Assembly: GCA_900543445.1 (NCBI GenBank)
Contig: UQRC01000011.1
Coordinates: 1-64,000 of the forward strand
DNA: 64,000 nucleotides
From: an uncultured Lachnobacterium sp.
Lineage (GTDB): Bacteria > Bacillota > Clostridia > Lachnospirales > Lachnospiraceae
Direction: 5' to 3'
In this document: positions 26,982-36,203 of the stretch, in pieces
Numbering within the stretch: the first letter of the stretch is position 1
How the letters are laid out: the number at the start of each line of letters is the position of its first letter
The notes under the pieces: model-generated
Told to the model about the DNA's origin: nothing
Seen by the model: the letters and a program-made list of their open reading frames with translations, nothing else
Database searches by the model: none
Made by a program: the position numbers and the translations under genes

Positions 26982-27752
26982 ATGGAGAATCTGCTTTGCA
27001 TTAAGGGACGTGTATTAGGCAAGGAAAAGCCGCTTGTCTGTGTTCCGATTATGGCGACAACAAAGGAAGAAATTATAAAGGAAGCGAAGCGTCTGGCGTG
27101 GCTTCATGTTGATATGATCGAGTGGAGAGTGGATGCTTTCGCACAGGTGCGAAGTGCAAATGCAATCCGTGAGGTATTAGATGAATTAAAACCGATCGTT
27201 AAGGATACAATTCTTGTATATACATTCCGTTCTAAGAATCAGGGTGGACTTATGGCTTTAGAACCGGAAGAAATTGTTGATATCCATCAGGTCGCAGCGG
27301 AGACGGATGTGGTTGACTTTATTGACTTGGAATATTTTGAGGCAAAGAAACCAGAAAAGGAGATCCGGATACTTCAGGAAATGGGTGTACATGTGATCGC
27401 GTCGCATCATGATTTTGAACAGACACCGGAGCGAGGTGTCATCCGTATGCTTCTTGAACAGATCCGTGAGAGTGGCGCAGATGTGGTCAAGCTTGCGGTT
27501 ATGCCACAGTCTATGCAGGATGTACTTGATTTATTGGAAGAGACGAATGCTTTCCATGAAAAATATCCAGATAAAGCACTCATTACGATGTCGATGGGAG
27601 CGCTTGGAGCCATCTCACGCGTGTCAGGAGAATTCTTTGGATCCTGTGTGACATTTGGAGCCGGTGAGCAGGCCAGCGCACCGGGACAACTTCCGATGGG
27701 AGAGCTTGAACAACTTCTTGGAACCCTTCATAAGAGTATCAGCCGTTGTTGA
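26982..27752 (+). CDS. aroD: 3-dehydroquinate dehydratase, type I
   Basis: 256 residues, the standard type I length. The Schiff-base motif region is visible: IASHHDFEQTP with the catalytic His, and KLAVMPQS with the active Lys. GGGAGGAG precedes the ATG. Third step of the shikimate pathway. It ends before a repeat-rich gap leading to tRNA-Arg. Confidence 0.96.
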   Translation: MENLLCIKGRVLGKEKPLVCVPIMATTKEEIIKEAKRLAWLHVDMIEWRVDAFAQVRSANAIREVLDELKPIVKDTILVYTFRSKNQGGLMALEPEEIVDIHQVAAETDVVDFIDLEYFEAKKPEKEIRILQEMGVHVIASHHDFEQTPERGVIRMLLEQIRESGADVVKLAVMPQSMQDVLDLLEETNAFHEKYPDKALITMSMGALGAISRVSGEFFGSCVTFGAGEQASAPGQLPMGELEQLLGTLHKSISRC

Positions 27753-27780
27753 CGAACAATGCCGGTTATGATATTATATA

Positions 27781-27883
27781 TGTTGACTTTTCTCAAAAGT
27801 TAACACATATTGGAACATCCGGTCATGAAAGTTCGCTTCGCGAAGACCGGACGCTACATATTAACTTTTTCCAAAAGTTAATA
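27781..27883 (+). repeat. Two near-identical palindromes flanking a bulged hairpin
   Basis: Palindrome 1 (27781-27805) has 11-base arms around CTC with one G-U pair; palindrome 2 (27859-27883) has perfect 11-base arms around TCC. The arms are nearly the same sequence (AAAAGTTAACA and AAAAGTTAATA). Between them TCCGGTC (27818) pairs with GACCGGA (27845) around an inner TTCGC/GCGAA stem. Palindrome 1 also contains a TTGACT-17-CATATT promoter-like pair that could drive the tRNA. Confidence 0.85.
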
Positions 27884-27888
27884 CATTT

Positions 27889-27960
27889 GCAGCCGTAGTA
27901 TAATGGATAGAACGTAGGACTCCGACTCCTGAGATGCGGGTTCGATTCCCGCCGGTTGCA
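27889..27960 (+). tRNA. tRNA-Arg (anticodon CCG)
   Basis: The 72-base cloverleaf has an acceptor stem GCAGCCG/CGGTTGC with discriminator A, a T arm GCGGG-TTCGATT-CCCGC, and an anticodon stem TAGGA/TCCTG with loop CTCCGAC. The anticodon CCG at 27922-27924 reads the Arg codon CGG. The 3' CCA is not encoded. Confidence 0.93.
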
Positions 27961-27968
27961 TACTGCGG

Positions 27969-28005
27969 TAAGGAGGGTCCCAGCGACAGCTGGGAGGATG
28001 CCTTA
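27969..28005 (+). other. Hairpin between tRNA-Arg and the SH3 gene
   Basis: TCCCAGC (27978-27984) pairs with GCTGGGA (27989-27995) around GACA; an outer stem TAAGG/CCTTA (27969 and 28001) closes it. There is no T run, so it may be a processing or leader element rather than a terminator. Confidence 0.6.
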
Positions 28006-28031
28006 TGACCTCTGTATAAAAGGAGAAATAT

Positions 28032-29150
28032 ATGGAAAAACAAGATAACTTTGCGGACAATGCAAAGATTTTTTTGAATAAAAATAAAAGATATATCGGC
28101 GCAGCTGCCTTATTAATCGCTTTTGTTCTTGTACTTGTGAACTGTACAGGACCGAAGCAGAAGGTTGCTGATACCCAGAGTGGAACCGAGATTTCGTCCA
28201 CGCAGCCGGCAACGGAATATGAATTAAATGGTAAGCTTGAGAAGGATGCATCGCAGGAACTGGTTGATTTAATTACAAATTATTATAATGCGTATGCGTC
28301 GGGCGATACTGAGACAATGGAAGGCTTTGTTTCTCCGTTCTCGGATGATGAGAAGAGTTACATCGGTGCATTGTCTGATTATTATGAGAAGTATGAGAAT
28401 ATTACCTGTTATTCCCTGCCGGGAGCAACGGAGGATTCTTATCTGGTTTCGGCAGTGTTTGATCTCAAGTTTTATGAGGTGGATACACCGGCACCGGGAA
28501 TGGATTTCTTCTATGTTGAACGGGATGGCAAGGGAAATCTCTATATCAATAATGTGTATTCCGCATTTAATTTTACATTCCTTGAGGATGAATTGGATGC
28601 GAATCTGTATTCTCTTGTGCTGAGTTATGAGAAGTCGGATGAAGTTAAGGCGTTACAGAATCAGGTACAGACGAAGTATGATGAGGCGGTAGCCAGTGAT
28701 GACAAGCTTGCGAATATGGTAGGCGGAACACTCAGAACCGTAATTTCCAACTGGAGAGATACGATCGCTGCATCCAAGACCGATGATACACAGGCAGGTA
28801 CGGAAAGCACTGACAGCACACAACTTGAGGATACACAGAAAGCGGACAGTACCGAAAATAGTGAGCAGACAGATACCAAGCAGGATGCGGTAAAGACGAA
28901 GGATGATACGAAGACAGACGATTCGTCCAAGGATGATTCTTCTAAGAAAGAGACCAAGAAGACCGGCAAGGTTAAGACAAAGGATATCTGTAATGTACGT
29001 GCCAAGGCAAGTACAGATGCGGAAGTCTTAGGTAAGGTTGACGTTGGTGTCAAACTTAAGAAACTTGGAACTTCCGGAGAATGGACCAAGGTTAAGTTCC
29101 AGGGACAGACCGGATACATTAAGAGTGACCTGCTCAAAGAAGTAAAATAA
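28032..29150 (+). CDS. Membrane-anchored protein with C-terminal SH3 domain
   Basis: 372 residues. One membrane helix near 21-37 anchors an extracellular domain (about 60-235, NTF2-like in character by its aromatic and acidic pattern). A Thr/Asp/Lys-rich linker (about 250-315) leads to a bacterial SH3 domain with ICNVRAKASTDAEVLGKV and GEWTKVKFQGQTGYI. Such SH3b domains bind cell-wall peptides. AAAAGGAG precedes the ATG. Function unknown beyond a likely wall-associated role. Confidence 0.82.
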   Translation: MEKQDNFADNAKIFLNKNKRYIGAAALLIAFVLVLVNCTGPKQKVADTQSGTEISSTQPATEYELNGKLEKDASQELVDLITNYYNAYASGDTETMEGFVSPFSDDEKSYIGALSDYYEKYENITCYSLPGATEDSYLVSAVFDLKFYEVDTPAPGMDFFYVERDGKGNLYINNVYSAFNFTFLEDELDANLYSLVLSYEKSDEVKALQNQVQTKYDEAVASDDKLANMVGGTLRTVISNWRDTIAASKTDDTQAGTESTDSTQLEDTQKADSTENSEQTDTKQDAVKTKDDTKTDDSSKDDSSKKETKKTGKVKTKDICNVRAKASTDAEVLGKVDVGVKLKKLGTSGEWTKVKFQGQTGYIKSDLLKEVK

Positions 29151-29159
29151 AAATGAATG

Positions 29160-29188
29160 GCGGAGGCTGTAATGGTCTCCGCGTTTTT
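29160..29188 (+). terminator. Terminator after the SH3 gene
   Basis: GCGGAG (29160) pairs with CTCCGC (29177-29182) and is followed by GTTTTTG. Its position argues that rluF starts downstream of it. Confidence 0.65.
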
Positions 29189-29206
29189 GCACGTGAGGAT
29201 CTATTA

Positions 29207-30187
29207 GTGGAAGTTAGAATTAACAAATTCTTAAGTGAGGCGGGCGTGTGTTCCCGAAGAGAAGCAGATCGGCAGATTGAAGCCGGAAATGTAACCATTG
29301 ATGGCAGGATTGCCCAGATGGGGGACAAGGTTGAGGCAGGGCAGACAGTCTGCTTTCAGGGACGGACTGTGTCTAAGGAAGAAGAGATGATCTTGATCGC
29401 CTTTCATAAGCCGGTGGGAATTGTCTGTACGGCGGAGAAGCGAGAAAAAAACAATGTGATTGATTATATCGATTATCCGAAGCGCATCTATCCGGTCGGA
29501 AGATTGGATAAGGATTCGGAAGGTTTACTTCTTCTGACCAATAACGGAGATATCGTCAATAAGATGATGCGTTCCGGAAATATGCACGAGAAGGAATATA
29601 TCGTAACGGTGAATCGTCCGGTGACAGATGCTTTTGTCCATGGACTTGCCAATGGGGTTCCACTTGTGGAACTGAATACAACGACAAGAAAATGCCGTGT
29701 GGAGCAGATTGGTAAGAGACAGCTTCGCATTGTCCTGACCCAGGGACTCAACCGGCAGATTCGCCGAATGTGCGAATATTTCGGATACCGCGTGCAGAAA
29801 CTAGTACGTGTTCGTGTTATGAATATCGAACTAGGTGATCTGGAACCGGGACAATATCGTGATGTGACACCGGAAGAATATAAAAGACTGATGCAATTGA
29901 TTGCACCCTCAAGTAACCAGCCGGTGCGCGCAACCGGAAAACCACGGGATGAGCGTAACCGGAAGTTTGGACAGAGTGGAACAGGGCGTAAGAATAACAC
30001 GGATTCCGACTGGAATCCTGATAAGAATGCGACACACAGAACCGGGACATATCGCACAGACGGAGGCAACCGGAAGGAAAATGGAGTGACACGACCGGGA
30101 AAGATAAGTAAGCACGGAACATTTACGGTTGTGAACAAAAATATAGATCGAGAGAGAACACATGGAAGACAAAAAGAAACGGATTGA
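29207..30187 (+). CDS. rluF: 23S rRNA pseudouridine synthase RluF with basic tail
   Basis: 326 residues from GTG 29207, which follows GAGG and sits just before the conserved VRINKFLSEAGVCSRREAD S4 domain; an earlier ATG at 29153 overlaps the terminator. The catalytic Asp is in GRLDKDSEG (D101), and QGLNRQIRRMCEYFGY is typical of RluF. After the catalytic domain there are roughly 85 residues rich in Arg, Lys, Asn and Thr, longer than usual. It overlaps ligA by 26 bases. Modifies uridine in helix 74-75 region of 23S rRNA. Confidence 0.88.
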   Translation: MEVRINKFLSEAGVCSRREADRQIEAGNVTIDGRIAQMGDKVEAGQTVCFQGRTVSKEEEMILIAFHKPVGIVCTAEKREKNNVIDYIDYPKRIYPVGRLDKDSEGLLLLTNNGDIVNKMMRSGNMHEKEYIVTVNRPVTDAFVHGLANGVPLVELNTTTRKCRVEQIGKRQLRIVLTQGLNRQIRRMCEYFGYRVQKLVRVRVMNIELGDLEPGQYRDVTPEEYKRLMQLIAPSSNQPVRATGKPRDERNRKFGQSGTGRKNNTDSDWNPDKNATHRTGTYRTDGGNRKENGVTRPGKISKHGTFTVVNKNIDRERTHGRQKETD

Positions 30188-32132
30188 AGCCCTTGTAGAA
30201 CAATTAAATAAAGCATCGTCTGTCTATTACAACGGACAGGATGAGATTATGTCTAATTATGAGTGGGATGCATTGTTTGATGAACTGGCTTCACTCGAAA
30301 ATGAGACCGGCTATGTGCTTCCTGAGAGCCCGACACAGAGAGCGGGTTACGAGGAAGAGGCAAGTGGAGAGAAGGAGGAGCATGAGTATCCGGCTTTATC
30401 ACTTGCCAAGACGAAGAATATTGAAGAACTTAAGGCCTGGGCAGGGGAGCGCCCAATCTGGCTTTCCTGGAAGCTGGATGGTCTGACTCTGGTACTGACG
30501 TATGATGACGGAAAGCTTTCGAAGATTCTTACGCGAGGCAACGGAACAATCGGTACGAATATTACATTTCTTAAGAATGCAATCAGTGGATTCCCACAGA
30601 AGATCAAATACAAGGGACATATGGTTGTGCGAGGCGAAGCAGCAATTTCGTACACGGATTTCGCTTTGATCAACGATATGATCGAGGATGATGACGAAAA
30701 ATACGCCAATCCACGGAATCTCGCATCCGGAACGTTGAATCTGGATGATCCGGCGGAGGTAAAGGAGCGCCATGTGTGTTTTCATGCCTTCACACTTGTG
30801 CATATCGATGAGCCTATGATTTCCTGGGGCGCGCGCATGGATTATCTTGCAGAGCTTGGCTTTGATGTGGTCGATCGGGAGGCGACAGACGCAGCACATT
30901 TGTCGGAGACGATTGATGCATGGACAAGAAAAGTAGAAAATGGTGAGATGGACATTCCGGTGGATGGACTTGTCATCTGCTACGATGATACGGAGTATGC
31001 TTCTTCCGGCAGTGTGACCGGACATCATGCGACACGTGCGGGATTTGCCTTCAAGTGGCAGGATGAGTCGGTTGAGACGCAGCTGTCCTATATTGAGTGG
31101 TCATGTGCGGTATCGACCATTTCACCGGTTGCGGTATTTGAACCGGTGCAGATCGAGGGAACGACGGTCAGCCGTGCGTCACTTTGTAATATCAGTGAAA
31201 TTGAGCGCCTGGGACTTGGAAAAGAATGCACGCTTGAAGTCATTAAAGCAAACAAAATCATTCCGAAATGTATTGCGGTAAAAGATGCAAGAGGAGAAGT
31301 AGAGATCCCTAAGGTTTGTCCGGTGTGCCATGCACCGACAGAAATCCGGATCAGCTCGCACAGTGGAACAAAGACGTTGCATTGTACCAATCCGGACTGT
31401 ACTGCCAAGAATGTGAAGAAATTTACGCGTTTTGTCAGCAAGTGGGGAATGGATATTGATGGATTATCCATTCAGACGATGCTAAAGTTTATTAACGAGG
31501 GGTATATTCATGAGTTCGCGGATATTTATCATCTGCGGGAGCATTTTGATGTGATCAGCCAGATGGAGGGATTCGGTGAGAAGTCCGTCCACAATATGGA
31601 TACTTCCATCGAGGCAAGCCGGAAGGTTCATCCGGTGAACTTTATTTTTGCCTTGTGCATTCCTTTGATCGGAACAGATGCTGCCAAGAAAATCGTGAAT
31701 ACGATCGGCTTTGACGCTTTCTTACAGAGAATGGAGGAGAGTGTCGGATTTGATGATATCGATGGTATTGGCGTGGAACGATCCAATTCGATTCTGAAAT
31801 GGTACACAAACGAGCACAATCGAATGTCTCTTGAACATTTGCTGAAAGAATTAGAGATTGAGGATGTTCAGCCTGCTGATACATCGGATGGATTATGCAC
31901 AGGGTTGACATTTGTGATCACGGGCGATGTGCATCATTTTAAAAATCGTGATGCGTTTAAGGCTTATGTAGAGAGCCAGGGAGGTAAAGTTGCCGGAAGT
32001 GTATCCGGTAAGACAAGTTATCTCGTCAACAATGATGTGGAATCCAATTCGTCGAAGAACCGTAAGGCGAAGGATTTAGGGGTGCCGATTCTCTCGGAGG
32101 ACGCATTTGTGGAACAGTTTGTCCGCTCGTAG
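30162..32132 (+). CDS. ligA: NAD-dependent DNA ligase
   Basis: 656 residues. The adenylation motif is WKLDGL with the AMP-accepting Lys at 104; a four-Cys zinc site (CPVC and HCTNPDC), helix-hairpin-helix repeats and a C-terminal BRCT domain follow. The N-terminal Ia domain is present (SPTQRAG). Several positions differ from typical LigA (for example LSLAKTKN for the usual LSLDNAF), so it may be a second, divergent ligase of the genome. Joins nicks in replication and repair. Confidence 0.93.
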   Translation: MEDKKKRIEALVEQLNKASSVYYNGQDEIMSNYEWDALFDELASLENETGYVLPESPTQRAGYEEEASGEKEEHEYPALSLAKTKNIEELKAWAGERPIWLSWKLDGLTLVLTYDDGKLSKILTRGNGTIGTNITFLKNAISGFPQKIKYKGHMVVRGEAAISYTDFALINDMIEDDDEKYANPRNLASGTLNLDDPAEVKERHVCFHAFTLVHIDEPMISWGARMDYLAELGFDVVDREATDAAHLSETIDAWTRKVENGEMDIPVDGLVICYDDTEYASSGSVTGHHATRAGFAFKWQDESVETQLSYIEWSCAVSTISPVAVFEPVQIEGTTVSRASLCNISEIERLGLGKECTLEVIKANKIIPKCIAVKDARGEVEIPKVCPVCHAPTEIRISSHSGTKTLHCTNPDCTAKNVKKFTRFVSKWGMDIDGLSIQTMLKFINEGYIHEFADIYHLREHFDVISQMEGFGEKSVHNMDTSIEASRKVHPVNFIFALCIPLIGTDAAKKIVNTIGFDAFLQRMEESVGFDDIDGIGVERSNSILKWYTNEHNRMSLEHLLKELEIEDVQPADTSDGLCTGLTFVITGDVHHFKNRDAFKAYVESQGGKVAGSVSGKTSYLVNNDVESNSSKNRKAKDLGVPILSEDAFVEQFVRS

Positions 32133-32160
32133 AAGTACCGGAAAGTGAGGAAGAATAGTA

Positions 32161-33093
32161 ATGCCAATCAGAACACAGAGTGATCTGCCTGCAAAGGAGA
32201 TTCTTGAACAGGAAAATATATTTGTCATGGATGAAAATCGTGCGATGCATCAGGATATTCGTCCAATCAACATTGTGATCTTAAACCTGATGCCGCTGAA
32301 GGAAGACACAGAACTGCAGATCTTACGTTCATTGTCCAATACACCGTTACAGGTGGATGTATCGTTTATGGCTCCGGCTTCGCATGCGTCTACCCATACA
32401 TCCAAGAGTCATCTGAATCAGTTTTATCAGACATTTGATGAAATCAAAAAGCAATATTTTGACGGCTTGATCATTACCGGAGCACCGGTGGAATTGATGG
32501 AGTATGAAGAAGTGGATTACTGGCCGGAGGTTTGTGAAATCATGGAATGGTCGAAGAAACATGTGACTTCGACACTTCATCTGTGCTGGGGGGCACAGGC
32601 AGGTCTCTATTACCACTATGGAATCCAAAAGCATATTCTTGACGAGAAGATGTTTGGTGTGTTCAAGCATAAAGTAATGAACCGTAAGATTCCTCTTGTA
32701 AGAGGCTTTGATGATTATTTTTATGCGCCACATTCGCGCCATACGGAGATTCGCAAGGAGGATATTCTTGCACATGATGAACTGACAATTCTTGCAGAAT
32801 CTGAGGAGGCGGGAGTATTCCTTCTGATGAATCAGGACGGAAGCCAGATTTTCGTGATGGGACATCCGGAGTATGATCGCATGACGCTTGACACGGAGTA
32901 TAAGAGGGACAAGGCGAAGGACCTGCCGATTCATATTCCAGCGAATTATTATCCAAATGATGATGATTCGAAGCGACCACTTCTTCAGTGGAGGTCTCAT
33001 GGTAATATCATGTATGCGAACTGGCTGAATTATTACGTATACCAACAGACACCGTATCAGTTTATTGATGTGGCGGAGATTATCGGAAAGTAA
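32161..33093 (+). CDS. metA: Homoserine O-acetyltransferase of the MetA family
   Basis: 310 residues. The catalytic Cys is C142 in LCWGAQAG. Residue 111 is Glu (GAPVE), the residue known to select acetyl-CoA over succinyl-CoA in MetA enzymes, so the product should be O-acetylhomoserine. First committed step of methionine synthesis. No SAM riboswitch is seen in the 28-base gap; it probably shares the ligA transcript. Confidence 0.94.
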   Translation: MPIRTQSDLPAKEILEQENIFVMDENRAMHQDIRPINIVILNLMPLKEDTELQILRSLSNTPLQVDVSFMAPASHASTHTSKSHLNQFYQTFDEIKKQYFDGLIITGAPVELMEYEEVDYWPEVCEIMEWSKKHVTSTLHLCWGAQAGLYYHYGIQKHILDEKMFGVFKHKVMNRKIPLVRGFDDYFYAPHSRHTEIRKEDILAHDELTILAESEEAGVFLLMNQDGSQIFVMGHPEYDRMTLDTEYKRDKAKDLPIHIPANYYPNDDDSKRPLLQWRSHGNIMYANWLNYYVYQQTPYQFIDVAEIIGK

Positions 33094-33173
33094 GTAGGAA
33101 GAATTCCTCAAATGGGGAAGCTGGCTTTGCGCAGGCAAAAGATAAATCGGAATGCAACGAAGGAGAGTATAAA

Positions 33174-34361
33174 ATGGAATTAAGTAAGACAATCCGCTTG
33201 TATGATGCGGATGCATACCAGACAGAATTTGAGGCTACGGTTCTTGCCTGCGAGGAAGTAGAAAAGAAGGATGGCAAGGTCTATCAGGGGGTCTATCAGG
33301 TGTGGCTGGATCAGACACTTTTCTTCCCGGAGGAGGGCGGACAGAGCCCGGATATGGGAACTATCGATGGTGTGGAAGTACTCGATGTACAGATTAAGAA
33401 TGAGGTCATTACGCACACGCTTGCTGCACCTCTTACCGTTGGTACTACAGTAAAAGGCGTTGTGGACTGGAAGCATCGTTTCTATAACATGCAGCAGCAC
33501 AGTGGAGAGCATATTTTCTCAGGAATCGTACATAACCGATTCGGATATGACAATGTTGGATTTCATCTGAGTGATTCTATTGTCACGATGGACTTTAACG
33601 GTGTGATCACACCGGAAGAGATTACAGAGATTGAAGAAAAGGTGAATCAGGCAATCATAGAGAACATTCCGGTGGAAGTGAGTTATCCGTCGAAAGAAGA
33701 ATTAAAGGAACTTGATTACAGAAGTAAGATCGAGATTGAGGGACAGGTCCGTATCGTGACGATACCGGGATACGATGTATGTGCCTGCTGCGCACCGCAT
33801 GTGAGAAGAACCGGAGAGATCGGAAGTCTTAAGGTTATGAATGTGCAGAGTTATAAGGGTGGTGTGCGAGTCAGCATTCTCTGCGGATTCCGTGCACTTG
33901 ATGCTTTTCGCCAGAAAGCGGATATCATTACAGAACTCATGGCAGAATTCAGTACGAGTCAGGATGCAATCCTTGATAATGTGAAGAAACTAAAAGGTGC
34001 AAATCAGACGATGAAGAACCAGCTTGCTGCAGCAAAACAGGAGCTGATGGAATATAAGGTGTCTGCAATACCGGAGGATTCTGAGAATGCAATCCTGTTT
34101 GAAGCAGATCTTGAGACACCGGTTGTGCGTGGTGTGGTGAATGGATTGGTTGAGAAGTTTGCAGGCATCAGTGCGGTATTTGTCGGAAACGATGAGAACG
34201 GTTATCAGTTTATTGTTGGAAGCAAAAATAAAGATTGCCGTCAGATCGCGGCGACGCTTCGTGAAAAGCTGTCTGCAAGAGGTGGCGGAAGCGATAAGAT
34301 GATTCAGGGATCGGTTGCCGCAACGCAGCTGCAGATCGAGGAACTGCTGGCAACGTTGTAG
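33174..34361 (+). CDS. Alanyl-tRNA editing protein, AlaX type with DHHA1-like domain
   Basis: 395 residues. It has the AlaRS-type editing fold with zinc ligands in QQHSGEHIFSG and CACCAPHVRRTGE, then a coiled region and a C-terminal Gly-rich DHHA1-like domain (SARGGGSDKMIQG). It should deacylate mischarged tRNA-Ala (Ser or Gly). It lacks the catalytic aminoacylation domain, so it is a free-standing editor, distinct from alaS at 39606. AAGGAG precedes the ATG. Confidence 0.9.
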   Translation: MELSKTIRLYDADAYQTEFEATVLACEEVEKKDGKVYQGVYQVWLDQTLFFPEEGGQSPDMGTIDGVEVLDVQIKNEVITHTLAAPLTVGTTVKGVVDWKHRFYNMQQHSGEHIFSGIVHNRFGYDNVGFHLSDSIVTMDFNGVITPEEITEIEEKVNQAIIENIPVEVSYPSKEELKELDYRSKIEIEGQVRIVTIPGYDVCACCAPHVRRTGEIGSLKVMNVQSYKGGVRVSILCGFRALDAFRQKADIITELMAEFSTSQDAILDNVKKLKGANQTMKNQLAAAKQELMEYKVSAIPEDSENAILFEADLETPVVRGVVNGLVEKFAGISAVFVGNDENGYQFIVGSKNKDCRQIAATLREKLSARGGGSDKMIQGSVAATQLQIEELLATL

Positions 34362-34412
34362 GAGAAGCGAGACGGCAGAGATTTCTTACATAGAATTATG
34401 AAGCAAATAGGA

Positions 34413-34460
34413 ACAAAAAGATTGGACAATCAGGGCACTTTAGAGTGCCTTGGTTGTCCA
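34413..34460 (-). terminator. Terminator of the ABC-F gene, overlapping its stop codon
   Basis: A long imperfect stem (34423-34460) pairs GGACAA..GGGCACT with AGTGCC..GTTGTCC. Reading the minus strand, the stop codon of the ABC-F gene lies in the loop and a CTTTTTG run follows the stem. Confidence 0.75.
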
Positions 34461-35996
34461 TTCTTCACAATTCCAGACATCTGTTACGATATCTTCGTAG
34501 AATTCCGGTTCATGGCAGATGAGAAGGATACTTCCTTTGTATGCGATGAGAGCACGTTTTAATTCTTCTTTAGCATCAACGTCCAGATGATTGGTCGGCT
34601 CGTCGAGCAGAAGAAGATTGGTCTCACGGTTGATCAGCTTACAGAGGCGTACCTTGGCCTGTTCGCCGCCACTTAATACTTTCATCAGACTTTCGATATG
34701 CTTCGTCATCAGTCCGCATTTGGCTAAGGCGGAGCGCACTTCATACTGGTTCATGGATGGAAATTCGTTCCAGATCTCTTCGATACAGGTAATGTTAGTC
34801 TCGTATTTTTTCTCCTGCTCAAAATAACCCGGATACAGATAATCGCCAAGGTGCGAGCTGCCGGCGTATGGTTTGATATAGCCCATGATGCTTTTGAGCA
34901 GGGTTGTCTTTCCGATTCCGTTGGCACCGATCATCGCAATCTTCTGACCACGTTCCATCACAAGGTTTAACGGGCGGGAGAGTGGTTCGTCGTAGCCGAT
35001 CACAAGATCCTTCGTTTCAAAGAGAAACTTGGATGGTGTGCGCGCTTCCAGAAACTGGAATTCCGGCTTCGGTTTGTCAGCGGCAAGTTCGATGACATCC
35101 ATTTTGTCGAGCTTCTTCTGGCGGGACATCGCCATATTTCTTGTTGCAACTCTGGCTTTATTGCGGGCAACGAAGTCTTTTAACTCATTGATTTCCTGTT
35201 GCTGCTTCTTGTAGGCAGCTTCCAGCTGCGCTTTTTTCACTTCATAGACGCGCATGAAATCGTCGTAGTTTCCGACATAGCGCGTGAGTTCTCCATTGTC
35301 AATATGATAGATCAGATTGATGACACTGTTGAGGAACGGAATATCGTGTGAGATCAGGATGAATGCGTTCTCGTAATCATTTAAATAGCGCTTTAACCAT
35401 TCAATATGTGATTCATCCAGATAGTTGGTCGGCTCATCGAGAAGCAGGATATCCGGCTTCTCAAGAAGCAGCTTGCCAAGCAGAATTTTGGTTCGCTGAC
35501 CACCGCTGAGTTCCGTGACGTCGCGTTCTAATCCGATATCGGTCAGTCCCAGTGCGCGGGCAACTTCCTCGATCTTCGTATCGATAATATAGAAATCGTG
35601 GGAGTCTAAGGTGTCTTGAATTTCACCGAGTTCTATCATCATGGCATCAAGCTCCTCCGGTGAGGCGTCGCCCATGTGATCGCAGATCGTATTCATTTTT
35701 TCTTCCAGTTCAAAAAGAGAAGCGAATGCACCTTTTAAGACATCATAGATGGTCTGGCCTTTTTCCAATACGGCATGCTGGTCTAAGTAGCCGACATGGA
35801 TGTTTTTCGCCCATTCAATCTTACCTTCATCCGGTTGTAAGTGTCCGGTGATAATATTCATAAACGTGGATTTACCTTCGCCGTTGGCTCCGACAAAGCC
35901 GACATGCTCGCCTTTTAAAAGGCGGAAGGTGACGTCTTTTAAGATCGCGCGGTCGCCAAATCCATGATTTAAGTGCTCTACATTTAATATACTCAT
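34440..35996 (-). CDS. ABC-F family ATPase (ribosome-associated type)
   Basis: 518 residues with two ABC domains in tandem and no membrane segments. Walker A sites are GANGEGKST (about 35) and GANGIGKTT; signatures are LSGGQRTK and LSGGEQAK; Walker B sites end in LLLLDEPTN. The charged linker between the domains (about 235-290) is the P-site tRNA interaction motif region. Most like the YbiT/YkpA group of translation factors; antibiotic protection is a less likely alternative. Confidence 0.92.
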   Translation of the reverse strand: MSILNVEHLNHGFGDRAILKDVTFRLLKGEHVGFVGANGEGKSTFMNIITGHLQPDEGKIEWAKNIHVGYLDQHAVLEKGQTIYDVLKGAFASLFELEEKMNTICDHMGDASPEELDAMMIELGEIQDTLDSHDFYIIDTKIEEVARALGLTDIGLERDVTELSGGQRTKILLGKLLLEKPDILLLDEPTNYLDESHIEWLKRYLNDYENAFILISHDIPFLNSVINLIYHIDNGELTRYVGNYDDFMRVYEVKKAQLEAAYKKQQQEINELKDFVARNKARVATRNMAMSRQKKLDKMDVIELAADKPKPEFQFLEARTPSKFLFETKDLVIGYDEPLSRPLNLVMERGQKIAMIGANGIGKTTLLKSIMGYIKPYAGSSHLGDYLYPGYFEQEKKYETNITCIEEIWNEFPSMNQYEVRSALAKCGLMTKHIESLMKVLSGGEQAKVRLCKLINRETNLLLLDEPTNHLDVDAKEELKRALIAYKGSILLICHEPEFYEDIVTDVWNCEEWTTKAL

Positions 35997-36142
35997 AATT
36001 ACCTCGCTTTATGGGGATGTTTGCTGCATAATTGATACGTTTGCATTGCATTACAAATATCTTGAAATGACGAATTGGCAAAGCGTATTTATAATTCTAT
36101 CATGGCATTTGAAATTTGAAAAGAAATTTTATGGCGAACCAC

Positions 36143-36171
36143 TTGCCGATGGACAAAAATGGGTATATGAT
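36143..36171 (+). promoter_or_regulatory. Promoter of the MATE gene
   Basis: TTGCCG at 36143-36148, 17-base spacer, TATGAT at 36166-36171, in the 207-base divergent gap with the ABC-F gene. Confidence 0.55.
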
Positions 36172-36203
36172 TGTAAAATCGACGAAAACTAAGGGTGAAT
36201 TTT

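Noticed and set aside
32133..32160. SAM riboswitch before metA
   Set aside because: The gap to ligA is only 28 bases, too short for one.
32347..33216. 289-codon reading frame antisense to metA
   Set aside because: It mirrors a strongly conserved gene and has no ribosome site or domain.
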